Origin: Candidatus Poribacteria bacterium
Lineage (GTDB): Bacteria; Poribacteria; WGA-4E; WGA-3G
Direction: 5' to 3'
Assembly (NCBI GenBank): GCA_022821725.1
Contig: JAJEDB010000043.1
Span: 62,001 to 126,000, forward strand
Length of the DNA stretch: 64,000 bases
The notes under the pieces are model-generated. The model made no database searches, was not told where the DNA came from, and worked only from the letters and a program-made list of their open reading frames with translations. Made by a program: the position numbers and the translations under genes. Positions 1-9,292 of this stretch are shown piece by piece (position 1 is the stretch's first letter; every line of letters begins with the position of its first letter).

Positions 1-912
1 CAACTACATATCCTCAACAACGCCCAGAACGGCTACTGCCCAGAGGATTGTCACTATTGCGCGCAGGCGAGTTCCGCCACAACAGACATCGAAGCCTACC
101 CTTTAAAACCTGATGCCGAGATTCTCGCAGAAGCTGAACGTGCATACCAATCCGGCGCGTATCGCTACTGTATTGTAATGAGCGGACGTGGGCCCTCACC
201 AAAACGCGTTTCTCACCTTGCGAAGCTCATCCGCACTGTCAAAGCGCGCTACCCGATCGAAGTATGCCTCTCTGCCGGATTGATTGATGTAGACGCTGCG
301 GGTATCTTGAAAGAAGCGGGATTGGACAGACTGAACCATAATCTGAATACTTCCGAAGCCCATTACCCAAAGATATGTAGCACACATAGTTATCAGGATA
401 GGATGGATACATTGCAAGCCGCGCAGCGGGTTGGACTCGCCTGTTGTTCCGGTGTGATCGTTGGGATGGGTGAAGAGACGGTGGACTTAATTCGGGTGGC
501 GAAAGAACTCCGGCACCTTGAGGTCGCCTCGCTCCCCGTAAACTTCTTCTTACCAATCTCCGGCACGCGACTGGCGGAAATGCCTACGCTAACGCCAGAT
601 TATTGTTTACGCGTGTTATGTCTCTACCGATTCCTGAATCCGCGGGCTGAGATACGGGTCGCTGCAGGCAGGGAACACCATTTTCGGAGTATGGAGGTGA
701 TGGCACTCTATCCAGCCAATTCCATGTTTATTGATGGCTACCTGAATGCGGAAGGTTCGACGGCATCCCGCACACTCCAGATGATCAGAGATGCCGGGTT
801 TACGATACAGACAAACGGTGATGATGTAGAACACCTCAAGCGGAGAGAAACCGAAAAAAGGGACGTGCTTCTCAAGGAGTTGAAAGTCCTTCGTCCGCGC
901 ATGGAATCTTAA
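1..912 (+). CDS. bioB: Biotin synthase, 5' end cut off by the window edge
   Basis: Radical-SAM enzyme that inserts sulfur into dethiobiotin, the last step of biotin synthesis. The reading frame is open from base 1, so the start codon lies outside the window. The first codons already give the SAM-cluster motif CPEDCHYC (C-x3-C-x2-C, codons 13-20), followed by AQAS as in BioB. Further on, the LNHNLNTS segment and the VGMGEE segment match conserved BioB regions, and AAGREHH lies near the C-terminus. About 303 codons are visible out of the usual 320-350. The stop codon overlaps by a few bases the stop of the convergent methyltransferase gene. The BioB product would serve the biotin carboxyl carrier and carboxylase encoded near 47-49 kb. 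The family is certain; whether the missing N-terminus is normal cannot be seen. Confidence 0.93.
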   Translation, partial: QLHILNNAQNGYCPEDCHYCAQASSATTDIEAYPLKPDAEILAEAERAYQSGAYRYCIVMSGRGPSPKRVSHLAKLIRTVKARYPIEVCLSAGLIDVDAAGILKEAGLDRLNHNLNTSEAHYPKICSTHSYQDRMDTLQAAQRVGLACCSGVIVGMGEETVDLIRVAKELRHLEVASLPVNFFLPISGTRLAEMPTLTPDYCLRVLCLYRFLNPRAEIRVAAGREHHFRSMEVMALYPANSMFIDGYLNAEGSTASRTLQMIRDAGFTIQTNGDDVEHLKRRETEKRDVLLKELKVLRPRMES

Positions 913-1883
913 CAGCAGGCGCAGCGTTTTTCTTCATGAATGTTCATGTATTGTTGGGGTGTTTGAGGTGTTGTTGGGACTACGCCGCCCCCGGTTTTGA
1001 TCTTCTCAAAATCAATACGCCTCACGTCTTGTGGAATCACAAAATAGGACTGCAATAGATCCCAGTCTTTGTCGGCAATTGTGATGATTTCATCGCGATA
1101 GAAACTTACCCAAATATCCCCAATTTTAGAATTTGGTGATTCTTGTGCCAATTTGTGTTGTGTAATTTCTACATATTGGGGATCTAAATCTATACCGATA
1201 ACTTTTCTTCCCAATCTTGCAGCAGCGACAGCTGTTGTACCGGTTCCCATAAATGGGTCTAAAACTATATCCCCCTCGTCCGTGCTCATCAAGATGAGAC
1301 GTTCTAAAAGATGAATTGGGAGTTGACAGGGGTGCGGGTCCCTATGTTTATTATGACGGATGCGATGAATATCCGACCAGTTATCAGAAACAAGCGGTCC
1401 AAAGGGATGCAAAATCTTCTTTTTCCCACCATAGTCTTTCAACAAATATCCGCATTTCCGGCACCGCTTATGCGGGTAGCGGATTTCATAAAATTTGTTT
1501 TCTTTTTGGCTTTTCGCATAAAATAAGATGCCATAGTGGGACGGTTGCAAGGTTTTACCCATAGGAGATGTTGGAGCATCCCAAGCGATCCAGTGACGGA
1601 AGTCCGCGACTTCATTTAGAAAACCCGCATAATAGAGGAGCCATTTTGGAATATTGTGGACAAAAATAGATCCGCTCGGTTTTGTGATTCTCACCATCTC
1701 CAGAATCCACTGCCTGCACCACAGGAGATAGTCGTCTGTGTCTTTTTCGTCTTTGTAAGTGCCATACTTCTTTTTCAGATTGAACGGAGGATCGGCAAAC
1801 GTAACGTCAATGCTGTCTGAAGGTATGTCCGACATGACCTCTATACAATCGCCGTGAATGATTTTGTTGATATACTTTTCCAT
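909..1883 (-). CDS. DNA methyltransferase of a type II restriction-modification system (beta-class order)
   Basis: S-adenosylmethionine-dependent DNA methyltransferase, expected to methylate an adenine N6 or cytosine N4. The catalytic motif DPPF is at residues 31-34 and the AdoMet-binding motif DPFMGTGTT at about 209-217, so the order is motif IV, target-recognition region, motif I, as in beta-class enzymes. The region between them holds a CRKC pair (about 141-144) that may bind zinc. I chose the ATG at 1883 because GAGG stands seven bases upstream; an in-frame TTG four codons earlier is possible. The gene lies 40 bases downstream of a putative endonuclease on the same strand and ends tail-to-tail with bioB. 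Recognition sequence cannot be read from this. Confidence 0.88.
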   Translation of the reverse strand: MEKYINKIIHGDCIEVMSDIPSDSIDVTFADPPFNLKKKYGTYKDEKDTDDYLLWCRQWILEMVRITKPSGSIFVHNIPKWLLYYAGFLNEVADFRHWIAWDAPTSPMGKTLQPSHYGILFYAKSQKENKFYEIRYPHKRCRKCGYLLKDYGGKKKILHPFGPLVSDNWSDIHRIRHNKHRDPHPCQLPIHLLERLILMSTDEGDIVLDPFMGTGTTAVAAARLGRKVIGIDLDPQYVEITQHKLAQESPNSKIGDIWVSFYRDEIITIADKDWDLLQSYFVIPQDVRRIDFEKIKTGGGVVPTTPQTPQQYMNIHEEKRCACC

Positions 1884-1922
1884 AATGCGCCTCAAGTGAT
1901 CCCGGGATTTGTTAATACAATG

Positions 1923-2906
1923 TTACCCCAAAACGGTAAGTAATAATTCGCTGAAACGTTTAAGTTCCGATTCTTCCAAAGTGAAGACATCTTCAAATGC
2001 ACCAACCATTCTTTCCAAATCCCTTTTACGGACATACCATCCAATACCATCAACAAATCCCCAAAAATGCACACCAGGGTAATGTTCTTCAATGAGTTCT
2101 CTAATGGCGATTTCTGTCTTCGCTTTATCTCCTTGACCCGAGGAGGTTGTTGTTAAATACGAAGCCTCAATAACAATTTGTGGATTTTCTCTGTTAGGGA
2201 TGATAAAATCCATTGTGCGCTTTTGATTCGGAGCATGCTGTTTCAACTTATCCAAGTCTAAACTTTTTTCAAAACTGATTTCCATATCATCTAACAAGTT
2301 TTGTATAACGACTTCAGCGTTATTTCGTTCTTTTCCTGAGTAAGAACCTTTCTCTTTATAGCGAATTAATGTATCTATCATCGCCTCAGTCTCAAAACTG
2401 AGTTTAGAAACGCCTAATTTTTTTAGTTCAAAAAGCGGGAGTGTCTCGGAAAGCACGGGAACGGTGCAACCCTCAAAAAAAAGATTAACAATACCCTTTC
2501 TAAAGTTGGCACACTCCCCGATTTTCTTTTCTATCTTTGAATCGGACCATTCCTTTATGTCAGATTCTTCTGAGTCTGACTCTTCCTGCCAATGATCTTT
2601 ACATGTAAGTTTTGAAAGTTCTTTGTCATCAGCAATTCGGATAAAGGTGATTAACCGTTTAAAGGTTTCGTTAGAAAATCCTGTCAGTGCCAACAAAGCC
2701 TTGAAACCGTTCTGCTTTTCCAAAATAAGGTCTTCAATCAACTTTTTGGTGAGACCTTCGTTTTGAACTTTGTTTCTCACGACAAGTAAAGTTCCTTTTA
2801 GAGCAGTAATATCTGCTTCGCTTTTTTCCTCAAACGTTTTAGTCTGAAACCAAAAAGTATTTTGTGTTAAGACGGTATTGACTTTCTCAACGTTGGTCCT
2901 TGCCAT
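1923..2906 (-). CDS. Putative type II restriction endonuclease partnered with the downstream methyltransferase
   Basis: 327-residue protein, no signal peptide or membrane segment, transcribed just ahead of the methyltransferase, which is the main reason to call it the cognate nuclease. A PD-(D/E)xK-like core can be traced: D233 in TMDFIIP, then E247 in VIEASY, followed by a Thr/Ser/Gly-rich loop SSGQGDKAKTE. The acidic-hydrophobic spacing resembles the cores of DpnII-like enzymes, but the usual ExK lysine is replaced by Ser, so the catalytic assignment is tentative. The middle (about 105-125) is very acidic. A good AAGGA stands 8 bases before the ATG. Base composition is visibly more AT-rich than serS or bioB, consistent with horizontal acquisition of the pair. 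It could instead be a nuclease of unknown class. Confidence 0.68.
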   Translation of the reverse strand: MARTNVEKVNTVLTQNTFWFQTKTFEEKSEADITALKGTLLVVRNKVQNEGLTKKLIEDLILEKQNGFKALLALTGFSNETFKRLITFIRIADDKELSKLTCKDHWQEESDSEESDIKEWSDSKIEKKIGECANFRKGIVNLFFEGCTVPVLSETLPLFELKKLGVSKLSFETEAMIDTLIRYKEKGSYSGKERNNAEVVIQNLLDDMEISFEKSLDLDKLKQHAPNQKRTMDFIIPNRENPQIVIEASYLTTTSSGQGDKAKTEIAIRELIEEHYPGVHFWGFVDGIGWYVRKRDLERMVGAFEDVFTLEESELKRFSELLLTVLG

Positions 2907-2981
2907 ACTCGTTGTCCTTATTAAGGGCTTATTTTAACCCAGAATTCAGAATTTTCCTATCCCAAGTTGAATACCTCAACC

Positions 2982-4271
2982 CTAACCAATTTGCTTGATA
3001 CCGCCCATGTAAGGTTGCAGCACGGCGGGGATACGCACGGTGCCATCAGGGTTCTGATATGTTTCAAGGAGTGCAATAACAACGCGTGGCAATGCGGTGC
3101 CGGATGCGTTCAGCGTGTGAACGAACTCCGGTCTCGCCCCGGCTTCACGGCGGAAGCGAATACTCGCGCGACGTGCCTGAAAATCCTCAAAGTTGCTACA
3201 GGAGGAGACCTCTAAGAATCGCTGCCGTGCGGGTGCCCACACCTCAATATCGTAGCATTTCGCCGCGGCAAAAGAGAGTTCCACTGTGCAATGTTGCACG
3301 ACCCGGTAAGGCAAACCGAGTGCCTGTAGCACGCTCTCAGCGTTCGCCAATAGCGTTTCGTGTTCAGCATAAGAGGTTTCAGGGGTGGTAAACTTCACCA
3401 TCTCCACCTTATCAAATTGGTGGATACGTTGTAAACCGCGTGTGTCCTTACCGTAAGCCCCCGCCTCGCGTCGGAAACAGGGGGTGTAGGCGGTGTAGTA
3501 GATAGGCAGTTCATCGCCAGCAAGTATCTCACCTGAGAACATATTCGTCACGGGAACCTCGGCAGTCGGAATGAGAAACAGATCGCTATCGGGGTTTTCT
3601 TCATCCCTGTCACACCGATACATATCAGACTCAAGTTTAGGAATTTGCCCTGTCCCTGTCATTGTCGGACGGTTGGCAAGGAATGGCGGCGAGATTTCGG
3701 TGTAGCCGTGCTGCGTCGTGTGTAAATCCAGCATAAACTGAATCAACGCACGCTCCAACCGCGCCCCTACGCCTTTAAAAAGCACAAAGTTGCTCCCCGC
3801 GACCTTCGCACCGCGTTGAAAGTCAACGATGTCCAATTGTTCAGCGATTTCCCAATGCGGTTTTAATTCAAAATCGAAACTCGGCAATTCACCCCACGTT
3901 TTAATTTCGATGTTGTCATCTTCACCCATACCGACAGGTGTGCTTGCCTCCGGCATATTCGGGATCGTCAACAGAATGGCATCTATCTCCGCTTTCGTAG
4001 CGTTGGCTTCGGCGGTGAGTTCCTTTATTTCTTGGGAGAGCTTCCGCATCTCAGCGATAGTTTCTGTGGCATCCTGTTTCGCCTTTTTACGCTCGGCAAT
4101 TTGTTGTGAAACCTGGTTCTGGTGCGCTTTGAGAGATTGTGTATGTGTCAAATTCTCGCGCCAACATGCATCTAATTCTACCAACCTATCCAATTCAGCT
4201 TCCGTCCGGCGATCTGCTAACATCTGACGGACATCTTCGGTATTTTCACGAATAAACTTAAGATCAATCAC
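2982..4271 (-). CDS. serS: Seryl-tRNA synthetase
   Basis: Class II aminoacyl-tRNA synthetase that charges tRNA-Ser (and tRNA-Sec if present) with serine in the cytoplasm. The first ~110 residues form the long antiparallel coiled coil typical of SerRS, rich in Glu, Lys and Ala. Motif 2 is seen in FRREAGAYGKDTRG and motif 3 in SGTALPRVV near the C-terminus. The length of 429 residues is normal. The start is GTG at 4271, with GAGGAG about ten bases upstream. The gene follows a tRNA-Val/tRNA-Asp unit on the same strand but is separated from it by a hairpin that looks like a terminator, so it probably has its own promoter. Confidence 0.97.
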   Translation of the reverse strand: MIDLKFIRENTEDVRQMLADRRTEAELDRLVELDACWRENLTHTQSLKAHQNQVSQQIAERKKAKQDATETIAEMRKLSQEIKELTAEANATKAEIDAILLTIPNMPEASTPVGMGEDDNIEIKTWGELPSFDFELKPHWEIAEQLDIVDFQRGAKVAGSNFVLFKGVGARLERALIQFMLDLHTTQHGYTEISPPFLANRPTMTGTGQIPKLESDMYRCDRDEENPDSDLFLIPTAEVPVTNMFSGEILAGDELPIYYTAYTPCFRREAGAYGKDTRGLQRIHQFDKVEMVKFTTPETSYAEHETLLANAESVLQALGLPYRVVQHCTVELSFAAAKCYDIEVWAPARQRFLEVSSCSNFEDFQARRASIRFRREAGARPEFVHTLNASGTALPRVVIALLETYQNPDGTVRIPAVLQPYMGGIKQIG

Positions 4272-4345
4272 GGCAGTGCCGCTCCTCTATTATCAGAAGT
4301 GAGATAGTAAATTATTGTTATAGGGTAGATTGTCTTTTAACTAAC

Positions 4346-4382
4346 GAAAAAGCCACAACATTGTAAGACACAACGTGTGGCT
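4346..4382 (-). terminator. Intrinsic terminator of the tRNA transcript
   Basis: On the minus strand AGCCACA (4382-4376) pairs with TGTGGCT (4357-4351), with further pairing inside the loop, followed by a run of five T. It lies 19 bases past the 3' end of tRNA-Asp and before serS. Confidence 0.6.
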
Positions 4383-4400
4383 AATTCAGCGTAATCAAAG

Positions 4401-4476
4401 CGGGCCCGACGGGACTTGAACCCGCGACCTCCTGCGTGACAGGCAGGCGCGCTAAACCAAACTGCGCCACGAGCCC
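4401..4476 (-). tRNA. tRNA-Asp (anticodon GTC)
   Basis: The minus strand folds into a full cloverleaf. The acceptor GGGCTCG pairs with CGGGCCC with one G-T pair. The anticodon stem CCTGC/GCAGG encloses the loop CTGTCAC, giving anticodon GTC. The T-loop segment GGTTCAAGTCC is standard and the discriminator base is G, as expected for Asp. CCA is not encoded. Confidence 0.95.
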
Positions 4477-4530
4477 ATATTTTTCAATCTTGCATCGAGA
4501 GACTTCTGATTTTTAGGCAGTTACGGTAGG

Positions 4531-4604
4531 TAGGCGGGACAGGACTTGAACCTGTGGCCTACAGCTTGTAAGGCTGTCGCTCTAGCCACCTGAGCTACCC
4601 GCCC
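4531..4604 (-). tRNA. tRNA-Val (anticodon TAC)
   Basis: The minus strand gives acceptor GGGCGGG pairing with CCCGCCT. The anticodon stem ACAGC/GCTGT encloses the loop CTTACAA, hence anticodon TAC (valine). The T-arm GGTTCAAGTCC is intact and the discriminator is A. CCA is not encoded. It is the first gene of a two-tRNA transcript with tRNA-Asp 54 bases downstream. Confidence 0.95.
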
Positions 4605-4638
4605 AGAATTTCTTCATTATCTCCCAATAGCATTATTA

Positions 4639-4667
4639 AGTATACCACAGAGTTCACTGTTTGTCAA
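4639..4667 (-). promoter_or_regulatory. Sigma-70-type promoter for the tRNA-Val/tRNA-Asp transcript
   Basis: On the minus strand TTGACA (4667-4662) and TATACT (4644-4639) are separated by exactly 17 bases. The -10 box lies about 35 bases before tRNA-Val. Confidence 0.8.
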
Positions 4668-4764
4668 GAAAAAAATGAAAAAGCATCACTTTTTTCAAAA
4701 AAGCAGATTTTCAGAGGATCTTTGCGAATGCGTCCTCATTTACTGTAACCCAATTCCGGCGAAA

Positions 4765-5469
4765 TTATTCACGAGGCTTGTCGTTTCCACGATAAGGTCG
4801 TTCGCCACGCACAAGCACCTTCCTTGGATTATCTTCCAACGCGAGTTCATCAACACCGTGGTACCCCAGGGTCATACTCATCCGCGTGCTATCCGTGCGA
4901 TTAATCCCTGCTGCGTGAATTATCATGCTATCTATAGCGAGCAACCCTCCGGCTGGCATCGGTAAGGGTATCGCTTGACTCGCCGCGATGTGCTGGATTG
5001 CATCGTCGTTGAGACTCGCGAACGCAGGCAAATGATGTGAGCCGGGGACAACCCGTGTGCAGCCGTTCTCTAAGTTTGTGTCCTCGAGATAGATCAGAAC
5101 AGTCGCAATCGTCCGAGACCAATGACGGACATCGCGATGCAATTCAAGCGAATGCGTTGAACCTGCGTCTCGGAGATAGACGTGATTGTGGCGATTCAGC
5201 ACAAATTCTATATTCGGGCCCAGCAATGATTCCAACGGATTGAGAATTTCGTCGCAAGTAATCGTTTCTTGGAAGATGCCACCCCGTTCCCAAACAGCAG
5301 AGATTCGGATAATTCGACCGTCCTGTCGGGCAACAGGTTCCACGCCTTCCTCCATGTCTTTGAGTGCGGCGGCTTTAAGTGCCTCTACATGGTCTTTAGA
5401 CAGTTGCGTCGGGAATCTAATAAAACCGTTGTGGCGAAATAGTTGGATTTCTTGGGGACTCAGTTCCAT
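4765..5469 (-). CDS. Phytanoyl-CoA dioxygenase (PhyH) family protein
   Basis: Fe(II)/2-oxoglutarate-dependent oxygenase fold, 234 residues, cytoplasmic. The iron facial triad is visible as H111-R-D113 and H185, with R196 as the likely 2-oxoglutarate carboxylate ligand; the segment VVPGSHH typical of the family lies between them. Family members hydroxylate diverse small molecules, so the substrate cannot be named. AAGGA seven bases before the ATG supports this start. It stands alone between the tRNAs and a divergently transcribed amidase gene, and is the first of five PhyH-type genes in the window. Confidence 0.9.
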   Translation of the reverse strand: MELSPQEIQLFRHNGFIRFPTQLSKDHVEALKAAALKDMEEGVEPVARQDGRIIRISAVWERGGIFQETITCDEILNPLESLLGPNIEFVLNRHNHVYLRDAGSTHSLELHRDVRHWSRTIATVLIYLEDTNLENGCTRVVPGSHHLPAFASLNDDAIQHIAASQAIPLPMPAGGLLAIDSMIIHAAGINRTDSTRMSMTLGYHGVDELALEDNPRKVLVRGERPYRGNDKPRE

Positions 5470-5582
5470 CGGTTTTCCTTACCTCGCTCTTTTAAAGTCA
5501 ATTATATGATGTTAGTTTAACGCGAATTGATAAGGAAGTCAACAGAGAAATAAGGGGACAGAGTTTTCTCAGGAAGCGGGAT

Positions 5583-5605
5583 AATTACGCCTTGATAGCG
5601 TAATT
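5583..5605. repeat. Perfect inverted repeat between divergent genes
   Basis: AATTACGC and GCGTAATT (8-base arms) flank a 7-base centre, about 70 bases ahead of the amidase gene and between it and the divergent PhyH gene. It could be an operator for either gene, but no binding protein is indicated. Confidence 0.4.
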
Positions 5606-5672
5606 TGGTAACGAAAGATGAGAATATTTCGTTTTGTTTTATAGGATTCGAGATAAAAACAGGAGAAAAATA

Positions 5673-7136
5673 ATGAAAATATGGTGTGCTTGCCTGCTGT
5701 TTCTTTTGGGCGTGGTATTATCCGGATGCGGAACTCTGTCCGGTTATAAAGCGGCTTCCCAACGCCATCGTGCGTATGTGACCGGCAAAAAACAGGCGAC
5801 TGCCGCTGACTGGGGCGCGCTTATTTCAGAATTTCAGCAAGTGATCGATACAGACCCGCAAGGCCCCTCCGCTGATGATGCCCAATATGCGCTCGCTTCC
5901 AGTTGGGTCTGGCGTATCAAAGCCGGGGACACTGAAGCACCGAAGCAGGCGATTGGAGCCTTCCAAAAACTGATTCGCAACTACCCGCATTCGGGGTATG
6001 TCCCACACGCACATTACTGGTCGGGACGTTGCTATGCACATATCGGTGAGGATTACCGATCCATCACGCAATACCAGATCGTCGAGAGTCGTTATGCGGG
6101 TTCCAAAATCGCTGGTGCCTCCCAATTAGAATTGGCACGTGTATATGTCAGACAAGGTTACATCACACGCGCCGAGGTGCTTTATGCGACGCTTATCGAA
6201 TCTTCAAGAGATCAGGGAATTGTTGTTGCTGCCACCGAAGAACTCCGTCCTCTCAAAACGCAACCCTTCAAAATACAACAAAAACCGATAGGATCATCCC
6301 GCGAACGGACAATTCAAGCACAAAAGCAATCCGAACCTCAGTCGAAACCTCCGTCCCCACTTCTTGATACGAAGAAACCTTCGGTTCCAGACTCACTGAC
6401 GCGTGAATTTGGATTAACCGCGAAAACGATTGTTATTGACCCTGGCCATGGCGGTAAAGACCCGGGGGCGTTGGGTAGCGGCACCTTACAAGAGAAAGCC
6501 ATTGTGCTGGGCATCTCGAAAAAACTGCGTGAAGTGCTAACGCGAAGAGGCTACACTGTCCTAATGACACGGGATACCAATCGTTACATTCCGCTCAAGC
6601 AACGCACTGCATTCGCAACACAACACAAAGCAGACCTCTTTTTGAGCATTCATGCCAACGGCAGTGAAAACCGTAAAGCCAAAGGTATCGAAACCTACTA
6701 TCTGAGTGTCACCAGTATGGACAGCGCCTCAGAAGCACTTGCGGCGCGGGAAAATGCAGACTCCGGCTATAGCATCCAAGAACTGGAAGCACTCCTGAAA
6801 GGGATCATACAGAAAAGCAAAAGCGAAGATAGTAAGCAATTGGCAAGGCACGTCCAACAAGCGTTGGTGCAAGCCACAGGTGCGATTGACCGTGGTGTCA
6901 AACACGCACGATTTGTCGTTTTGATCGGGACAAACGTCCCCGCTATCCTCATTGAGGCCGGATTTGTATCGAATCCAACAGAAGGACATAAACTCACAAC
7001 ACCGGCGTATCAACATAAAATCGCCACTGCTATCGCACAAGGCATCGAGACATTCTTAGGGAAAACCGAGAAACCGCCTCTTGCCAAAAGTGGGAACCCA
7101 CCGCTTGCCACTACACAGATTGAGAGGAACAGGTAA
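5673..7136 (+). CDS. Lipoprotein N-acetylmuramoyl-L-alanine amidase with N-terminal TPR-like region
   Basis: Zinc peptidoglycan amidase (Amidase_3, AmiA/B/C type) that cleaves the bond between MurNAc and the stem peptide in the periplasm. A lipoprotein signal ends in VLSGC with the lipidated Cys at residue 19. Residues ~45-190 form TPR/YbgF-like helices (repeating tyrosine/alanine pattern). A Pro/Ser/Lys-rich linker follows. The catalytic domain shows zinc ligands H259 (DPGHGG), E274 (TLQEK) and H327 (SIHANG), and the catalytic Glu E428 (LIEAGF). The ATG at 5673 is chosen over an upstream in-frame codon at 5634 because AGGAG precedes it and the lipoprotein signal begins there. Its stop codon overlaps the ATG of the next gene, so the two are translationally coupled. 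Confidence 0.92.
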   Translation: MKIWCACLLFLLGVVLSGCGTLSGYKAASQRHRAYVTGKKQATAADWGALISEFQQVIDTDPQGPSADDAQYALASSWVWRIKAGDTEAPKQAIGAFQKLIRNYPHSGYVPHAHYWSGRCYAHIGEDYRSITQYQIVESRYAGSKIAGASQLELARVYVRQGYITRAEVLYATLIESSRDQGIVVAATEELRPLKTQPFKIQQKPIGSSRERTIQAQKQSEPQSKPPSPLLDTKKPSVPDSLTREFGLTAKTIVIDPGHGGKDPGALGSGTLQEKAIVLGISKKLREVLTRRGYTVLMTRDTNRYIPLKQRTAFATQHKADLFLSIHANGSENRKAKGIETYYLSVTSMDSASEALAARENADSGYSIQELEALLKGIIQKSKSEDSKQLARHVQQALVQATGAIDRGVKHARFVVLIGTNVPAILIEAGFVSNPTEGHKLTTPAYQHKIATAIAQGIETFLGKTEKPPLAKSGNPPLATTQIERNR

Positions 7137-9139
7137 TGTTTTTGACGCAAACTACACATAAAGTGTGCTGTCTCCTAAGAATCTTGCTCGTCTGTCTGCT
7201 TTTCTGGTGTGTGGGTGAACACAATCCTGCGGTTTCACAGCAAGCACAGATTGCGATTGTCTTACCGACAGCCACTTCTGGGGTATCCGAGGGAGATGTT
7301 CAATATGCGCGTTCTGTCGCTAAGCGGTTCAGTCGAATGCTCAGCATGATCGGGTTCACTGCCGACATCCTTGAAGACCCATCGCTCTCTAAGGACCAAC
7401 TCAAATCCCTTAAGTTGATTGTTCTGCCATTGAACCCCGTGGTATCAACACAGACGACGCGCCTATTGAAAAATTTCGTTGCGGGTGGCGGTAAACTTTT
7501 CGTAACCTATAGCTTGGCGGATACGGTGGCACCGCTATTGGGTTTACGACAAACGGATTGGCGCAAAGCGGAATCGCCTGGACAGTTTGCTTCAATTGCG
7601 TTGCGTGCGCCCGAAATACCTGATATGCCGACATCTATTAGACAGGCATCGTGGAACATTACAGTCGCAACACCGACAACGCCGCAAACGAAAGTTATCG
7701 GGTATTGGCACAATACGGCAGGAGAATCGACACGTTTGCCTGCCCTTTTTGCGGGCAAATCGGGTGTATTTTTCAGCCACATTTTCCTCCCAGACGACAT
7801 TCTAACCAAGACGCGAATGCTTGCAGCACTCTTAGGACATCTCGTTCCAGAATTTCGGGGTTCACTCACCAAGCAGGCGATAGAAACGATGACCACCGTG
7901 GGGCATACAGACGGGCTTGAGGCGTTAGCGACGTTTGTCCGAAAGAGCGGTGTGTCAAGCGCAGCAGACGCTTTGGAAACAGGAAAACGTTTGATGGAGA
8001 AGGCGCACGCTGCGTATAACAGTCAGGCTTACACTGCCGCGATAACGACAGCACGGGCAAGCCGAGAAGCATTTTCAGGAGCCTATTTCTTGTCGCAGCG
8101 TAGCCTTGAAACTGAGGGACGCGCCGTGTGGAATCATTCTGGACTTGGCGCCTATCCCGGAGATTGGGAGAGATCGGCCAAAGAATTGGCAGCGGCAGGC
8201 GTGAACATGATTCTCCCAAACATGGCATGGGCAGGGGTGGCGCATTATGCCAGTAAGATCTTACCCCACAGCAAAACCTTTACGCAATATGGAGATCAGT
8301 TATCACAATGCGTCGCGGCGGCACGCCCATACGGTTTAGAAGTGCACGTGTGGAAGATTACGTGGAATTTGGAGGGGGCCCCGAAAGAATTCATTGAGAA
8401 AATGCGGAAAGAGCGGCGAACCCAAGTCTCCGGGACCGGAAAGCCATTGAATTGGCTCTGTCCATCACACCCGAAAAACGTCCAGTTGGAATTAGAGAGC
8501 ATCTTGGAAATTGCGATGAATTACGATATAGATGGCATCCACCTGGATTATATTCGTTATCCGGGAAGCCACGCCTGTTACTGTGAGGCGTGCCGTAAAA
8601 GATTCACGCTTGCGACGCGACAGCAGATAGACGAATGGCCCAAGGCAGTATTGCCTGAAACGGGAGTTTATAGTGACCAGTATATTCAGTGGCGGTCGCA
8701 GCAAATCACCCGTTTGGTGCGTTTGCTACACAAGCGGCTGCGAGAGGCGACCCCTAACATCAAACTTTCTGCAGCCGTCTTTGGTGGTTACCCAGCATGT
8801 GTCACTTCTATCGGACAGGACTGGATCGCGTGGGCAAAGGCGGGTTACGTCGATTTCGTCTGCCCAATGAACTATACAGAAGATGCGAACTATTTCACAG
8901 GGTTGTTAGCCAACCAACTCGCCTTGATGCCTAAAGGGGTAGCCATTTATCCCGGTATTGGTGCGACTGCCACTAATTCGCTACTAACGCCAGATGGCGT
9001 CGTTGCACAGATTTATCTCGCACGGAACTTAGGGGCTTCGGGGTGGACGATTTTTGACTATTCTCTTGATATTTCTGAGACTGTGTTACCAGCACTCAGA
9101 GCAGGGGTCGGAAAACGCAAGGCTGCCCCTCCGTATTGA
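7136..9139 (+). CDS. Exported GHL10-type glycoside hydrolase-like protein
   Basis: 667 residues beginning with a signal-peptide-like hydrophobic stretch (about 10-30). Residues ~35-125 look like a Rossmann/glutamine-amidotransferase-like fold (LIVLPLNPV, FVAGGGKLFVTY). A helical segment follows, then from about 315 a TIM-barrel glycosidase-like domain of the GHL10 (PF02638) type, including LPNMAWAG and the signature DGIHLDYIRYP at about 466-476, then a CYCEAC motif. GHL10 proteins are thought to act on cell-wall or other polysaccharides. The ATG overlaps the amidase stop (TAATG), so this is a two-gene peptidoglycan-directed operon by inference. The substrate is not known. Confidence 0.85.
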   Translation: MFLTQTTHKVCCLLRILLVCLLFWCVGEHNPAVSQQAQIAIVLPTATSGVSEGDVQYARSVAKRFSRMLSMIGFTADILEDPSLSKDQLKSLKLIVLPLNPVVSTQTTRLLKNFVAGGGKLFVTYSLADTVAPLLGLRQTDWRKAESPGQFASIALRAPEIPDMPTSIRQASWNITVATPTTPQTKVIGYWHNTAGESTRLPALFAGKSGVFFSHIFLPDDILTKTRMLAALLGHLVPEFRGSLTKQAIETMTTVGHTDGLEALATFVRKSGVSSAADALETGKRLMEKAHAAYNSQAYTAAITTARASREAFSGAYFLSQRSLETEGRAVWNHSGLGAYPGDWERSAKELAAAGVNMILPNMAWAGVAHYASKILPHSKTFTQYGDQLSQCVAAARPYGLEVHVWKITWNLEGAPKEFIEKMRKERRTQVSGTGKPLNWLCPSHPKNVQLELESILEIAMNYDIDGIHLDYIRYPGSHACYCEACRKRFTLATRQQIDEWPKAVLPETGVYSDQYIQWRSQQITRLVRLLHKRLREATPNIKLSAAVFGGYPACVTSIGQDWIAWAKAGYVDFVCPMNYTEDANYFTGLLANQLALMPKGVAIYPGIGATATNSLLTPDGVVAQIYLARNLGASGWTIFDYSLDISETVLPALRAGVGKRKAAPPY

Positions 9140-9234
9140 CAAGTATATTCGCTTTCGTTTTTATAGTAGGATCGCTAAACATCTTGATGATTGCTTCTCC
9201 ACACTTAGGGTATGGAAGGACCAGGACTCGGTAG

Positions 9235-9255
9235 GAGCGGTTTCTAACCGCTCCG
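9235..9255. repeat. REP-like hairpin
   Basis: GGAGCGGTT and AACCGCTCC form a 9-base stem with a three-base loop, downstream of the GHL10 gene. It has the same form as the hairpin inside the 90-bp elements at 34203 and 45080. Confidence 0.6.
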
Positions 9256-9292
9256 GGCATTGAAAAACACTGTTCAAACACCAGATTCTACT

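Noticed and set aside
9137..9168. TTGACA followed by TATAGT at the end of the GHL10 gene
   Set aside because: The spacer is 20 bases, too long for a convincing promoter, and a better one stands at 9293.
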